Notes under the pieces: generated by a model
Told to the model about the DNA's origin: nothing
The model's database searches: none
What the model saw: only the letters and a program-made list of their open reading frames with translations
Source of the DNA: Halobaculum magnesiiphilum
GTDB taxonomy: Archaea; Halobacteriota; Halobacteria; Halobacteriales; Haloferacaceae
NCBI RefSeq assembly: GCF_019823105.1
Contig: NZ_CP081958.1
Location: 2,108,001 to 2,172,000 of the forward strand
Length of the DNA: 64,000 nucleotides
Direction: 5' to 3'
Part shown: positions 1-8,508 of the stretch, piece by piece
How positions within the stretch are numbered: position 1 is the stretch's first letter
How the letters are laid out: each line of letters opens with the position of its first letter
Made by a program: the position numbers and the translations under genes

Positions 1-1
1 C

Positions 2-88
2 GCGCGCCTGTGGGCCGACGGGTACGGCGACGCCCGCACGGAGGCCGAGGAAACGAGCCGACCCGAAGTCGGGGGATCGACGGCCTGA
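2..88 (+). CDS. 3' end of a gene that starts before the window
   Basis: An open frame from the window edge encodes about 28 residues ending REVGGSTA-like (RPEVGGSTA) and a TGA at 86-88. Its amino acid composition (Trp, Asp, Glu, Tyr and Ala rather than the Arg/Pro-rich composition of shadow frames) is that of a haloarchaeal protein, and it runs convergently towards the PAP2 gene. No domain can be recognised in so short a tail, so its function is unknown. Confidence 0.4.
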   Translation, partial: ARLWADGYGDARTEAEETSRPEVGGSTA

Positions 89-113
89 GGTCGAGGCCGA
101 CGGGTCGTGCCGG

Positions 114-1028
114 TCACTCGGATGCCCGCCCGTCGTGTCGCTCCCGCCCCTCGTTCCGCCCGCGATCGTCGTCCGCGTCGGCCGGTCGGTCGCGGTCGGT
201 CGCGTCGTTCGGGGGGCCGGCGTCCTCACGGGCGGGGCGGTCGCGGCCCGACTCGATCCGTTCGGCGGCGGCGACGCTGCCGGCCGCCAGCGCGATCCCC
301 GCGACCACGTCGGTCGCCCAGTGGATGCCGAGATACATCGTCGAGACGACGATCGACGTCGCGAGCACGAGCGCGACCGGGGTCCACCGCCGCCACGAGC
401 GCTCCCGCCAGGTCACGAGTGCGACCGTCGCCGCCAGCGACGTGTGGAGCGACGGGAAGACGTTGGTGTTCTCGTTCACCTGGCTTGTGAGCAGCTGGGA
501 CCGCGGCCAGCTCTCGAACAACAGCGAGTCGACCAGTTCGGGCATGAGGTTCCGGGGGCCGTACGCGACGAACAGGACGTAACAGACCAGGCCGATCCCG
601 TAGTTGAGCCCGTAGGCTATCAGCAGCCTCCGCAGCCCGTCGCCCTCGCCCCGCAGCGCGTACGCGATCGGCGGGAACGTGAGGAGGTACACGTACCCGA
701 ACACGTAGACGAACGCGAAGTACGCCGTCAGGGTCGGGGTCGCGTACGACTGGACGGTCGCCACGAACGTGCCCTCCAGCGCGTAGATCGCGCCGGTGAC
801 GTTCGCCCCGACCACCCACGACAGCTCGACGCCGATCCGCCGGACGACGCCGTTGAGGGCCAACACCGACAGCAGCACGATCAGCGGACCCCTCGCGTCG
901 AGCACCGTCGACCGGACCGTTCGTGAGGCCCCCACGAGCCGGTCGCGGCCGACGAACACCAGGACCGACGCGAGGTGAAGCCCGCCGACGACCGCGACGA
1001 CCTCGAGGACGACATCGAGCAGACTCAT
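114..1028 (-). CDS. PAP2 superfamily membrane phosphatase (AUR1-like)
   Basis: This 304-residue polytopic protein belongs to the PAP2 / inositol-phosphotransferase-like superfamily. It carries the family motifs PSLHTS (about residues 192-197) and GIHWATD (about 234-240), which supply the catalytic histidines and the aspartate, on membrane helices. The preceding NENTNVF is typical of the AUR1-like branch. The likely role is removal or transfer of a phosphate group on a lipid or isoprenoid carrier at the membrane; the substrate cannot be told from sequence. The C-terminal 45 residues are a hydrophilic Asp/Arg tail. The ATG at 1028 lies 5 nt beyond the stop of the binding-protein gene upstream, so the two may be co-transcribed. 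Confidence 0.85.
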   Translation of the reverse strand: MSLLDVVLEVVAVVGGLHLASVLVFVGRDRLVGASRTVRSTVLDARGPLIVLLSVLALNGVVRRIGVELSWVVGANVTGAIYALEGTFVATVQSYATPTLTAYFAFVYVFGYVYLLTFPPIAYALRGEGDGLRRLLIAYGLNYGIGLVCYVLFVAYGPRNLMPELVDSLLFESWPRSQLLTSQVNENTNVFPSLHTSLAATVALVTWRERSWRRWTPVALVLATSIVVSTMYLGIHWATDVVAGIALAAGSVAAAERIESGRDRPAREDAGPPNDATDRDRPADADDDRGRNEGRERHDGRASE

Positions 1029-1033
1029 CGTGG

Positions 1034-2962
1034 TCAGTCCGTCCGGACGAGGCGCCCGTCGTCGTAGCTGTACCCCGCCGTCTCGAACGCCTCCATCGCG
1101 CTCGCGGGATCGACCTCGCCGTCGCTGCCTAAGAACGGCGTCACCGGGTCGACGCCGTCCCACTCGAGCTCCTCGGGCACCCAGTCGGTGCCCGCGAGCG
1201 GGGTCACCGACGCCCGCGCGTAACCGTCGAACACGTCGTCGACGAGCGTCGGGCGGTCGATCAGCCGCGCGAGCGTGTGGCGGAACTGCGGGTTGGACAG
1301 CGGCGCCCCGAGGGCGTTGTAGCCGACGACGTACGGCGGCGTCCGGCCGTCGACGATCAGGTCGGTGTCGTCCGAGCGTCCGATCTGCGGCACCGTCCCG
1401 GCGCCGACGGGCGTGCCGGTCACGTCGGCGTCGCCGTCGGTGACAACGCCGACGGCGCTCACGCCGGATCCGACGACCCGGAGAGCGAACCGGTCGAAGG
1501 CGGGCGGGCCGTCGACACCCTCCGGGAGCGTCTCGGGTGCCGCGTCGACGAGGAAGTGGTCGTCGAACCGTTCGAGCGTGAGCGACTCGCGCGGGGTGTT
1601 CCCGACGAACCGGAGCGGGCCGCTCCCCACCGGCGGGATGTTGTTCGTCACCAGCGCGTCGGTCACCGATCCGATCTCGATCCCCGCCAACGCGGCCGTG
1701 TCGGTCCGCTCGCTCCAGACGTGCTCCGGGAGGACAGGGACCGTGAGCGCGCGCACGGCGATCCCGGGGGTACACTCGACGAACCGGACCTCGACGTGCC
1801 GGTCGTCGACCGCGCGAGCCTCCTCGACGAGGCTGATCCGGCCCTGGAACCGCGGCGACGGGACCTCCTCGTCGTCCGGGAGCCCGTCGTCGCCGTCGCC
1901 GCCCGATCCGTCTCCGCCGTCGCCGCCCGACCCGTCGCCGCTCGCGTCCTCGTCGCCGTCGGAGCCGAGCGAGGTGTCCGAGAGGAGATCGTAGGTGAAC
2001 GCCACGTCCTCGGCCGTGATCGGCTCCCCGTCGTGCCACGTCTCGCCCGCACGCAGCCGCACCCGCGCGACCGGCGCCTCCCCGTCGGCGTCGACCTCCC
2101 ACGACTCGGCGAGCCAGGGCTCGACGGTCCCGTCCTCGGAGACGTAGCCCATGGAGTCGTACAGGAGGCCGGTCAACACGCCGTTGCGCCGGAACTCGAC
2201 GGCGAGCGGGTTGAGGTTCGACGTGCCGCGTCGGTCGGTCACGGCCACCCGCAGCGTCGACGCCGACCGGTCGCCGTCCGCCGGGGTCGACTCCGTGGCG
2301 GTCGTCCGCGGGCCGTCCTCTGATCCGTCCCGGCCCGTCCGTTCGAGCGAGAGATAGCCGTTCGGCGACCGAAGGTCCGCACCCCGCCAGCCGTCGAACC
2401 CGTCGGTGCGCGCGGCGCGGATGTCGTCGGGGAACGCGACGACGGTGAACGGCTGGGTTCGCGCGATCGCATGCTGCAGCCGTGCGATCGCCTCCTCGCG
2501 CTCGCGGCCGGTCGTCCGGCGCTGTGTCTCCAGGAGCTCGTTGGCGTCGAGGTCGCTGTACCCGAACGGGTTCTGCCAGCCGGGCGTCTCGACGAACCGG
2601 GAGTGCAACAGCGAGTAGAGGCTGTCCGGTCGCTCGAACCGCGTCGGCGTCTGCGCGACGAACAGGTCGAACTCCCGGTTCAACAGGACCTGTCTGAACA
2701 GCTCCTGTTCGGACACCGGCGTGACCTGTGCGTCGATCCCGGCCGCGCGGTACCACTCGACGACCTGTCGTCCCACGCGGAGGGCGTACGGGTCCTCGTC
2801 GGCCGGGGCGGCCTTGATGTCGAGCGTCACCTGGCTCCGCGGCTCCCACCCCGACATCGTGCGGATCCGTCCGACGCAGCCGCTCGCGGCGACGGCCGCG
2901 CCGCTCGCGAGTGTCGCGAGCGCACGCCGGCGCGAGGGTCCGGACGACGGACGGGGGTCCAT
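1034..2962 (-). CDS. ABC transporter substrate-binding lipoprotein, peptide/oligopeptide family (SBP_bac_5)
   Basis: The 642-residue product begins with a Tat lipoprotein signal: SRRRALAT, a hydrophobic stretch and a lipobox ending at Cys29 (AASGC). The mature protein has the family 5 extracellular solute-binding layout, including a segment like LAESWEVDADG and the conserved GETWHDGEPITAEDVAFTYD region (split here for length). A Gly/Asp-rich linker interrupts the middle (about residues 330-365). Members bind peptides, nickel or related solutes and deliver them to DppBC-type permeases. No permease or ATPase gene lies beside it, so the partner is elsewhere or it acts alone. I chose the ATG at 2962 because the Tat motif follows directly; the longer upstream frame is Arg/Pro-rich shadow sequence. 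Confidence 0.8.
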   Translation of the reverse strand: MDPRPSSGPSRRRALATLASGAAVAASGCVGRIRTMSGWEPRSQVTLDIKAAPADEDPYALRVGRQVVEWYRAAGIDAQVTPVSEQELFRQVLLNREFDLFVAQTPTRFERPDSLYSLLHSRFVETPGWQNPFGYSDLDANELLETQRRTTGREREEAIARLQHAIARTQPFTVVAFPDDIRAARTDGFDGWRGADLRSPNGYLSLERTGRDGSEDGPRTTATESTPADGDRSASTLRVAVTDRRGTSNLNPLAVEFRRNGVLTGLLYDSMGYVSEDGTVEPWLAESWEVDADGEAPVARVRLRAGETWHDGEPITAEDVAFTYDLLSDTSLGSDGDEDASGDGSGGDGGDGSGGDGDDGLPDDEEVPSPRFQGRISLVEEARAVDDRHVEVRFVECTPGIAVRALTVPVLPEHVWSERTDTAALAGIEIGSVTDALVTNNIPPVGSGPLRFVGNTPRESLTLERFDDHFLVDAAPETLPEGVDGPPAFDRFALRVVGSGVSAVGVVTDGDADVTGTPVGAGTVPQIGRSDDTDLIVDGRTPPYVVGYNALGAPLSNPQFRHTLARLIDRPTLVDDVFDGYARASVTPLAGTDWVPEELEWDGVDPVTPFLGSDGEVDPASAMEAFETAGYSYDDGRLVRTD

Positions 2963-3101
2963 TTCCTGCGTACTTTGGGCACCTGGTTGAATATGCCTTT
3001 GGAGTTTCCCGGTTCGAGGAACGGGCGGACGCCCGACCCCTCGGGGGAAGTCGCCCTGCGCCATGGTGGATCTTTTGTGCGGGCGAGGCGGAGCGTGGGA
3101 C

Positions 3102-4499
3102 ATGCCCCCGGGACCGTCGACGCCGTCACCCCGCCTCCTCCTCGTCGCGGTCGTCCTCGTCGCCTCCGCCACGCTCGCCGTTGGCTACGTCGAGGCCCAG
3201 CGCGCGAGCGAGGACGTCACCGGCGACCCGGCCGTCGAGCAGGCGTTGCGCACCGGAGATGACGCCGCGGTCGTCGGGGAACGCGACGACATCACCGTCG
3301 TCGCGACCGACTCGAACGCGTTCGTCGCCGACGAGAACGACGGTCCGCGCGCGCGGGCCGAACTGGTCGCGTTCGCCCCCGACGGGAGCATCTACTACAA
3401 CCAGAACGAGCACACCCGATACTGGGACGTCGACCCCGTCGAGGGAACCGACGCGACCGTCGAGTTCGTGTACGCCGACCACCTCGACGCCGACGAGTGC
3501 GGCGGGAGCGTCTGCACGCGCAACGGCGTCGAGCGCGTCAACCTCACCACCGGCGAGTCGACGGACGTGTTCAGCCGGATCACGCCCGGGAAACACTCCA
3601 CCCGCTGGCACGACGCCGACCGGATCGACGACGAACGCCTGCTCGTGGCCGACATCCACCGCGACCGCGCGTTCGTCGTGAACACGACGACCGGGCTGAC
3701 CGAGTGGGAGTGGGACGCCCAGTCCGACTTCGATCCCACCGCAAGCGGCGGGCCGTTCCCCGAGGACTGGACTCACATCAACGACGTGGAGTACGTCGAG
3801 ATCGACGGTCGCGAGACGGTCATGGTGAGCGTCCGCAACCACGACCAGGTCGTGTTCGTCGACATGGAACGGGGCCTGCGAGAGGACTGGACGCTCGGCA
3901 GCGACGGCGACCACGACACCCTCTACGAGCAGCACAACCCCGACTATATCCCGCCAGAGGAGGGCGGCCCCGCTCTCCTCGTGGCCGACTCCGAGAACGG
4001 CCGCGTGGTCGAGTACCAGCGCGAGGACGGCGAGTGGGAGCGCTCGTGGACCTGGAGCGACGACCGCGTGCAGTGGCCCCGCGACGCCGACCGCCTGCCG
4101 AACGGCCACACGCTGATAACCGACTCCAACGGCGACCGCGTCGTCGAGGTCGACGCCGACGGGGAGGTCGTCTGGTCGGCCGACATCGGCTTCCCCTACG
4201 AGTCCGAGCGCCTCGGCACCGGCGACGAGAGCGCGGGCGGGGAGTCGGCCGCGTCGCTGGGGCTAGAGTCGCGGACGTTCGACCCCGCGGAGGGCTCCGC
4301 ACTCGACCGGGTCGCCGCCGCGGCACCGCCGACGATCGTCAACGCCATCGCGTACGTCCGTCCGCGCTGGGTCGGGCTCACAGAGGGCGCGGCGGTCCTC
4401 GCGCTGCTCGTGTCGCTTCCCGCGCTCGCGTGGACCGAGTACAGACGCCGCGGCGTCTCCGCGTCGCTGCGGTGGCCCGTCCGGTTCGAGCGAAAATGA
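3102..4499 (+). CDS. arylsulfotransferase (ASST)-like beta-propeller protein, membrane anchored
   Basis: The 465-residue protein starts with an N-terminal membrane segment (about residues 11-30), followed by a repeat-rich extracellular domain of the ASST / NHL propeller type: HDADRIDDERLLVADIHRD, EDWTHINDVEYV, LPNGHTLITDSNGDRVVEVD. A second hydrophobic helix lies near the C-terminus (about 425-445). ASST enzymes move sulfate between phenolic esters, but the catalytic His of bacterial ASST cannot be assigned with confidence, so the activity is inferred. The stop overlaps the ATG of the next gene (ATGA), implying translational coupling with the membrane glycosyltransferase-like protein. The ATG at 3102 is preferred to 3063 because it directly precedes the signal helix. 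Confidence 0.7.
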   Translation: MPPGPSTPSPRLLLVAVVLVASATLAVGYVEAQRASEDVTGDPAVEQALRTGDDAAVVGERDDITVVATDSNAFVADENDGPRARAELVAFAPDGSIYYNQNEHTRYWDVDPVEGTDATVEFVYADHLDADECGGSVCTRNGVERVNLTTGESTDVFSRITPGKHSTRWHDADRIDDERLLVADIHRDRAFVVNTTTGLTEWEWDAQSDFDPTASGGPFPEDWTHINDVEYVEIDGRETVMVSVRNHDQVVFVDMERGLREDWTLGSDGDHDTLYEQHNPDYIPPEEGGPALLVADSENGRVVEYQREDGEWERSWTWSDDRVQWPRDADRLPNGHTLITDSNGDRVVEVDADGEVVWSADIGFPYESERLGTGDESAGGESAASLGLESRTFDPAEGSALDRVAAAAPPTIVNAIAYVRPRWVGLTEGAAVLALLVSLPALAWTEYRRRGVSASLRWPVRFERK

Positions 4500-6103
4500 C
4501 GGGGGAACGCGACCTCGACGACGCGCTCGACGCGCTCCCGGTCGACGCCCGCGACCGGCCGTGGCTGGCGCTGTCGCTGGTGCCCGCCTGCGTCGCCGTC
4601 GCGGTCTACCTCGCGACGAATCCGTCCCCCGCCTACGGCGCCGGCCTCTACGCCCAGATCGCCGCCGAGATCGCGGCCAACGGCTACCTGCCGCCGGCGA
4701 CGATCCCCGGCTACACCGCCGATGGCGTCCCGTTCGCGTACCCGCCGCTGCAGTTCTACGCCTACGCGGTCCTGCTGGATCTCGGCGCCGACCCGGTCGC
4801 GGTCGCCCGTTTCCTCCCCAGCGTCGCGGTCGTGGCCGTCGCCGTCCCCGTCTACCTGCTCGGGCGCGACATCGCCGGGTCGCGGGCGGGCGGCGCCGCG
4901 GCGGCGACGCTCGTCGCCGTGAACCCGCAGATCCTGGAGTGGCACGTCTCCGCCGGCGGCGTCGTCCGCGCGTTCGCGTTCCTGTACGCGATGTCGTCGA
5001 TCTACGCCGGCTACCGCGCGTACATCACGGGATCGCGACGGGGGCTCGTCGCCGGCGCGGTCCTGTTCGGGCTGACCGCGCTGTCGCACCCGACGTACGC
5101 GCTGTTCGTCGTCGCGAGCTACGTCGTCCTGTGGGCGACGCTCGACCGGTCGCCGGCGGGACTGCTCCGCGGGCTGGCCGTCGGGCTCGGCGGCACCGCG
5201 GTCGCCTCGCCGTGGCTGGCGTGGGCGGTCGCCACCCACGGCCCCGGCGTGTTCGGCGCCGCCGCGGGCACCCACGGGGGCGTCGGCGGCGGCGCGGCCC
5301 TGTTGGCCGGCGAGCTGTCGCCGTTCACGCTGGTGCCCCTCGCGGCGGCCGCGTACCTCCTCGCGCGCGGCGACCGGCTGCTCCCGGCGTGGGTCGTCGT
5401 CGCCGAGCTGTTGTTCAAACAGCCGCGCTTCGCCTACACGGTCGGCGCGGTCGCGCTCGCGACCGTCGCCGTCGACCTCGCCGGCCGGGTGCCCGACGAG
5501 GGGATCGCGGGCGCGACCGACCGCCTCACACACCTCGATCCGTCGTCCCCGGTGCCGTCCGCGTCCGGCCGGCCGGACGCCCGCGCCGTGCTCGCGGCGC
5601 TCGCGATCCTCGTCGCGACGGCGGTCGGCGGTGCCGCCCTCGGCTACGAGATGACGCTCGCGAGCGACCCCTCCACCCCGGAGTTCGTCGACGGCGACGA
5701 CCGCGAGGCGATGGCGTGGATCGCCGGCGAGACGCCCCCCGACGCGACGTTCGTCGTCGTCGGCGACGCCGCCGAGTGGCTCCCCGCGCTGACGGGCCGG
5801 ACGCTGCTCGTCGGGCCGTGGGGGGTGGAGTGGCGCGAGCCCGGCGAGTACGAGCGACAGTTCGAGGCGTTCGAGACTTTGTCGGCGTGTCACAGCGCGG
5901 AGTGCGTCGAGTCGGCCGCCGCGACCGTCGGCGCCGACCCGGGGTACGTCTACCTCCCGAAGGGGCGATACACCGTCCGCGGGGAGTCGAGGGTCACCTT
6001 CGGCACGCTGAACCGCTCGTTCGCGCACGCCGACGGCTGGACGCACGTCTACGAGAACGACGGCGTCGTCGTCTACCGCTCGACGGGGACGACGGAGGAG
6101 TGA
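4496..6103 (+). CDS. polytopic glycosyltransferase-like membrane protein (GT39/PMT-type)
   Basis: This 535-residue protein has about ten hydrophobic helices and a soluble C-terminal domain. The first extracellular loop (YGAGLYAQIAAEIAANGYL, then FAYPPLQFY) resembles the dolichyl-phosphate-mannose mannosyltransferase / ArnT-like GT-C fold, in which an acidic residue of the first loop is catalytic. It probably transfers a sugar from a lipid carrier, but neither substrate nor acceptor can be read from the sequence. The ATG at 4496 overlaps the stop of the ASST-like gene, so the pair is probably an operon. The C-terminal domain has two cysteines (ACHSAEC) that could form a disulfide. Confidence 0.65.
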   Translation: MTGERDLDDALDALPVDARDRPWLALSLVPACVAVAVYLATNPSPAYGAGLYAQIAAEIAANGYLPPATIPGYTADGVPFAYPPLQFYAYAVLLDLGADPVAVARFLPSVAVVAVAVPVYLLGRDIAGSRAGGAAAATLVAVNPQILEWHVSAGGVVRAFAFLYAMSSIYAGYRAYITGSRRGLVAGAVLFGLTALSHPTYALFVVASYVVLWATLDRSPAGLLRGLAVGLGGTAVASPWLAWAVATHGPGVFGAAAGTHGGVGGGAALLAGELSPFTLVPLAAAAYLLARGDRLLPAWVVVAELLFKQPRFAYTVGAVALATVAVDLAGRVPDEGIAGATDRLTHLDPSSPVPSASGRPDARAVLAALAILVATAVGGAALGYEMTLASDPSTPEFVDGDDREAMAWIAGETPPDATFVVVGDAAEWLPALTGRTLLVGPWGVEWREPGEYERQFEAFETLSACHSAECVESAAATVGADPGYVYLPKGRYTVRGESRVTFGTLNRSFAHADGWTHVYENDGVVVYRSTGTTEE

Positions 6104-6153
6104 GGCTCGCGGCGGCTACCCGGCCCCGTCGGCGGTCCGGTCGGCTCCGCCGC

Positions 6154-7341
6154 TCACACGTAGCCCGAGAGCGGTCCCGCGAGCGCGAGCAGCCACGCGA
6201 GCGCGCCCGCCCCGGCGATCCGTCGGTCGCCGCGGGCGATGCCGAGCGCGAACAGCCCGAGCGCACAACACAGCGCGAACCGGTGCAGCGCCAGCCGGAC
6301 CGGCACCTCCCGGACGCCGACGCCGAGGAGATCGAGGACGACGCCGGTCCCGAGCCCGCCGCCCGCGACCGCCGCCGTCCGTTCGGGCGGGCGGTCGCTC
6401 GCGAGCCACACCACGAGCGCCGGCGGCCCGAAGGCGATCACCGGGTACAGCCCGGCGGCGAAGATCCGCGGGTCGGCCGCGGGGACGGCGCTCTCGACGG
6501 CCAACCCTAGCGACCGGACGCCGAGCAACACGCCCGCGAGCGCGACCGGGAGGGCGACGTCGGCGGGCGACCAGCGGCCGCCGAGCCAGTCGCGCCTGTG
6601 GCCGACGGCGACGGCGCCGACGAGCGCGAGCGGGGCGGCGAACTCGATGGTCGTCGTCCACCCGTCGCTTCCGCCGCCGTGGTAGCCGTGGTACTCGCGG
6701 GCGACGCGGTCGACGAACGGCTCGTCGCGGAGGTCGCGCTCGATGAACTGGGCCCCGGGTCGGATCCCGGTCACGGTGTGACGCAGCCGGAACCAGTCCC
6801 AGTACTCGGCGTGCGCCTGGATCGCGTTCCAGTCGCTCCCTGGAGCCGGATACACCCGGATATGGATCCGGCGGCCGAGGTACGCGCCGGTCCCGAGTTG
6901 GTACTCCGCGCGGACCCACGTCCCCGCGGCGTTCCGGTCGGGCGCGACGTACGTGTACCGCGCGGCGCCGCGCGCCGGTCGCCACGGCGAGGCGCCGATC
7001 CCGACGGCGTCGTCGTCCCCTACCGCCCCGGCGTCGTCGCCCCCTACCGCCCCGGCGTCGTCGCCCTCGACCTCGGTCCAGTTCCCGTCCGAGCGGTCGA
7101 CGAGCGCCGTCCTGAGCTCCTCGGGATCGGCCCGGACGACGACGTTGATCGCGAGCGTCCGGCCCTCGATCGACCGCGTGCGGCTGGTGTACGGCCAGAG
7201 GTGGCTCCCGGTCTCCTCGGGAGAATACAGGCGCTCGGGAGCCGGGTTCTCGCCCGTCCCGGGCGTCGACGGGTCGACCGCGACGCTGGCCAACAGCGCG
7301 AGCAGGACGACGCCGACGAGCGCGATCAGCCTGATCCGCAT
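6154..7341 (-). CDS. haloarchaeal membrane protein of unknown function
   Basis: The 395-residue product has an N-terminal signal-like helix (residues 4-22), an extracellular domain of about 200 residues and six or so C-terminal helices ending at PLSGYV. The soluble part includes a low-complexity stretch with GDDAGAVG repeated, encoded by a perfect-to-near-perfect 24-bp tandem duplication at 7021-7068. I recognise no enzyme motif. It is convergent with the glycosyltransferase-like gene and preceded by 150 nt containing a probable promoter. Confidence 0.6.
   Translation of the reverse strand: MRIRLIALVGVVLLALLASVAVDPSTPGTGENPAPERLYSPEETGSHLWPYTSRTRSIEGRTLAINVVVRADPEELRTALVDRSDGNWTEVEGDDAGAVGGDDAGAVGDDDAVGIGASPWRPARGAARYTYVAPDRNAAGTWVRAEYQLGTGAYLGRRIHIRVYPAPGSDWNAIQAHAEYWDWFRLRHTVTGIRPGAQFIERDLRDEPFVDRVAREYHGYHGGGSDGWTTTIEFAAPLALVGAVAVGHRRDWLGGRWSPADVALPVALAGVLLGVRSLGLAVESAVPAADPRIFAAGLYPVIAFGPPALVVWLASDRPPERTAAVAGGGLGTGVVLDLLGVGVREVPVRLALHRFALCCALGLFALGIARGDRRIAGAGALAWLLALAGPLSGYV
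7021..7068. repeat. 24-bp tandem duplication inside a coding region
   Basis: Two adjacent 24-bp units (7021-7044 and 7045-7068) differ at one base near the end. They encode eight residues of an acidic Gly/Ala linker in the membrane protein on the minus strand, consistent with recent slippage in a spacer. Confidence 0.8.
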
Positions 7342-7494
7342 CCCACGGCAGTCGCTACCGTGTGCAGGAGTATACGTGTACGGGCCGGCAGCGACCCTCG
7401 CCGACCGCGATCGGTCTCGGAGGTCGCCCCGCGACCGTTCGAAAAAGTCGATCCGCGACGGAACCGGGGATCGGCCCTCGGCCGTGCAGCGACG

Positions 7495-7896
7495 TTACTC
7501 GTCGTCGACGACGCCGGTGACCATCACCGGGCGGCCGCCGTTGAGAATGACCGTCTGGGTCACCGAGCCGAACAGCGCCTTCCCCGCCGGCGAGCGCTTG
7601 CGGCCGCCGACGACGATGAGGTCCGCGTCCGCCTCCTCGCCGACCTCGATGATCGCGTCGGCGGGGTCGCCGCTGGACTCGGTCACGTCGACCGTGATGC
7701 CGGCCTCCTCCAGCAGTTCCTGGGCCTCGCGGACCGACGCGACCTGCGTCGCGGAGGCGCCGCTGGGGTTGTCCTGGAAGACGTGCACGATGGTGACCTC
7801 GGTGTCGCTCCCGTCGCCCGGGAGGTTCACGATCTCCTTGGCGGCGGCGCGCGCGTGTTCCTCGTCCTCGTCGACGCCGAGTACTACGTGGTACAT
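7495..7896 (-). CDS. universal stress protein, UspA family
   Basis: The 133-residue protein begins YHVVLGVDEDEEHA, the usual beta-1 strand of UspA domains, and ends with the nucleotide-binding segment VVGGRKRSPAGKALFGSVTQ, matching the G-x2-G-x9-G(S/T) pattern of ATP-binding Usps. Single-domain Usps act in the cytoplasm as stress-linked dimers. The ATG at 7896 is chosen over 7908 because MYHVVLG is the family start. Confidence 0.9.
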   Translation of the reverse strand: MYHVVLGVDEDEEHARAAAKEIVNLPGDGSDTEVTIVHVFQDNPSGASATQVASVREAQELLEEAGITVDVTESSGDPADAIIEVGEEADADLIVVGGRKRSPAGKALFGSVTQTVILNGGRPVMVTGVVDDE

Positions 7897-7987
7897 ACGG
7901 CGAACCACTCCCGCACGGGGATTAGTCCTTTCGCCGCCGGCGACGCTGCGCCCCCCGAAACTCGCTGTCGCCCGGGTGCCCCCCGAC

Positions 7988-8296
7988 TCATTCGTCGATC
8001 GCGTTCGGGTCGTCGATCCGCCGTGAGACGTACACCACCAGCGCGAGCGGGATCCCCAGCACCGTCGCGATCGTGACCGCGCCGTAGACCCCGAACCCCA
8101 GCGGGGTCGCCGGCAGCGGGATCACCGCATACAGCGCGGGCGCGCTCAGGTCGTCGACGAACGTGGCGACGAGCACCCCGGCGGTCCCGCCGACGGCCGT
8201 GAGGAGCAGGTACAGCGCGATGACCACGCGTCGGCCGCCGAACCGCCTGTCCCCGCTCCGGTCGCTCCCGTCCGCGTCGGCTCGCGACGCGCTCAC
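7988..8296 (-). CDS. small two-helix membrane protein of the cytochrome oxidase cluster
   Basis: The 102-residue protein has a charged N-terminal tail and two or three hydrophobic helices (ALYLLLTAVGGTAGVLV and a second near LGIPLALVVYV). It matches what I know of small proteins found beside coxA in haloarchaea (DUF7520-like), but no function is established for them. It starts with GTG at 8296, overlapping the stop of the 28-codon gene upstream by GTGA, so the two are translationally coupled. Confidence 0.65.
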   Translation of the reverse strand: MSASRADADGSDRSGDRRFGGRRVVIALYLLLTAVGGTAGVLVATFVDDLSAPALYAVIPLPATPLGFGVYGAVTIATVLGIPLALVVYVSRRIDDPNAIDE

Positions 8297-8379
8297 TGTA
8301 ACACGAGGATCAGGCCGGTCGCGAACATGAGCAGGGCGATGCCGCCGAGCACGAGTCCGAGGAGGTCCTTGTCGCTCAT
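8293..8379 (-). CDS. 28-residue single-helix membrane protein in the cox cluster
   Basis: The sequence is MSDKDLLGLVLGG followed by IALLMFATGLILVLQ: a short charged start and one membrane helix. Its GTGA overlap with the next gene and its position just downstream of coxA support real translation. Very small subunits of this kind are known from haem-copper oxidases, so it may be an accessory subunit of the oxidase. That role is an inference. Confidence 0.6.
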   Translation of the reverse strand: MSDKDLLGLVLGGIALLMFATGLILVLQ

Positions 8380-8460
8380 ACCCCCGCTCGGGGCCGCGCG
8401 AACAAAAGCCCGGCCGTCCGCGACGGCACGGCCGCGCGGCTCGTCGTGAACGGAACCGCG

Positions 8461-8500
8461 AAGAATTCCGAAAACCCCGAAAACCCCAAAAACCGCAGAA
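8461..8500 (-). terminator. T-rich terminator after coxA
   Basis: Read on the minus strand, the sequence just after the coxA stop holds three T-rich tracts (TTTTTGG, TTTTCGG, TTTTCGG) in otherwise very GC-rich DNA. Archaeal termination relies on such oligo-T runs. Confidence 0.55.
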
Positions 8501-8508
8501 CTGACGCG

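Noticed and set aside
114-2849. A 911-codon open frame on the minus strand covering two genes
   Set aside because: It is the PAP2 gene extended upstream through the frame-shifted binding-protein gene; the extra part is Arg/Pro/Gly-rich shadow sequence, as expected in DNA of this GC content.
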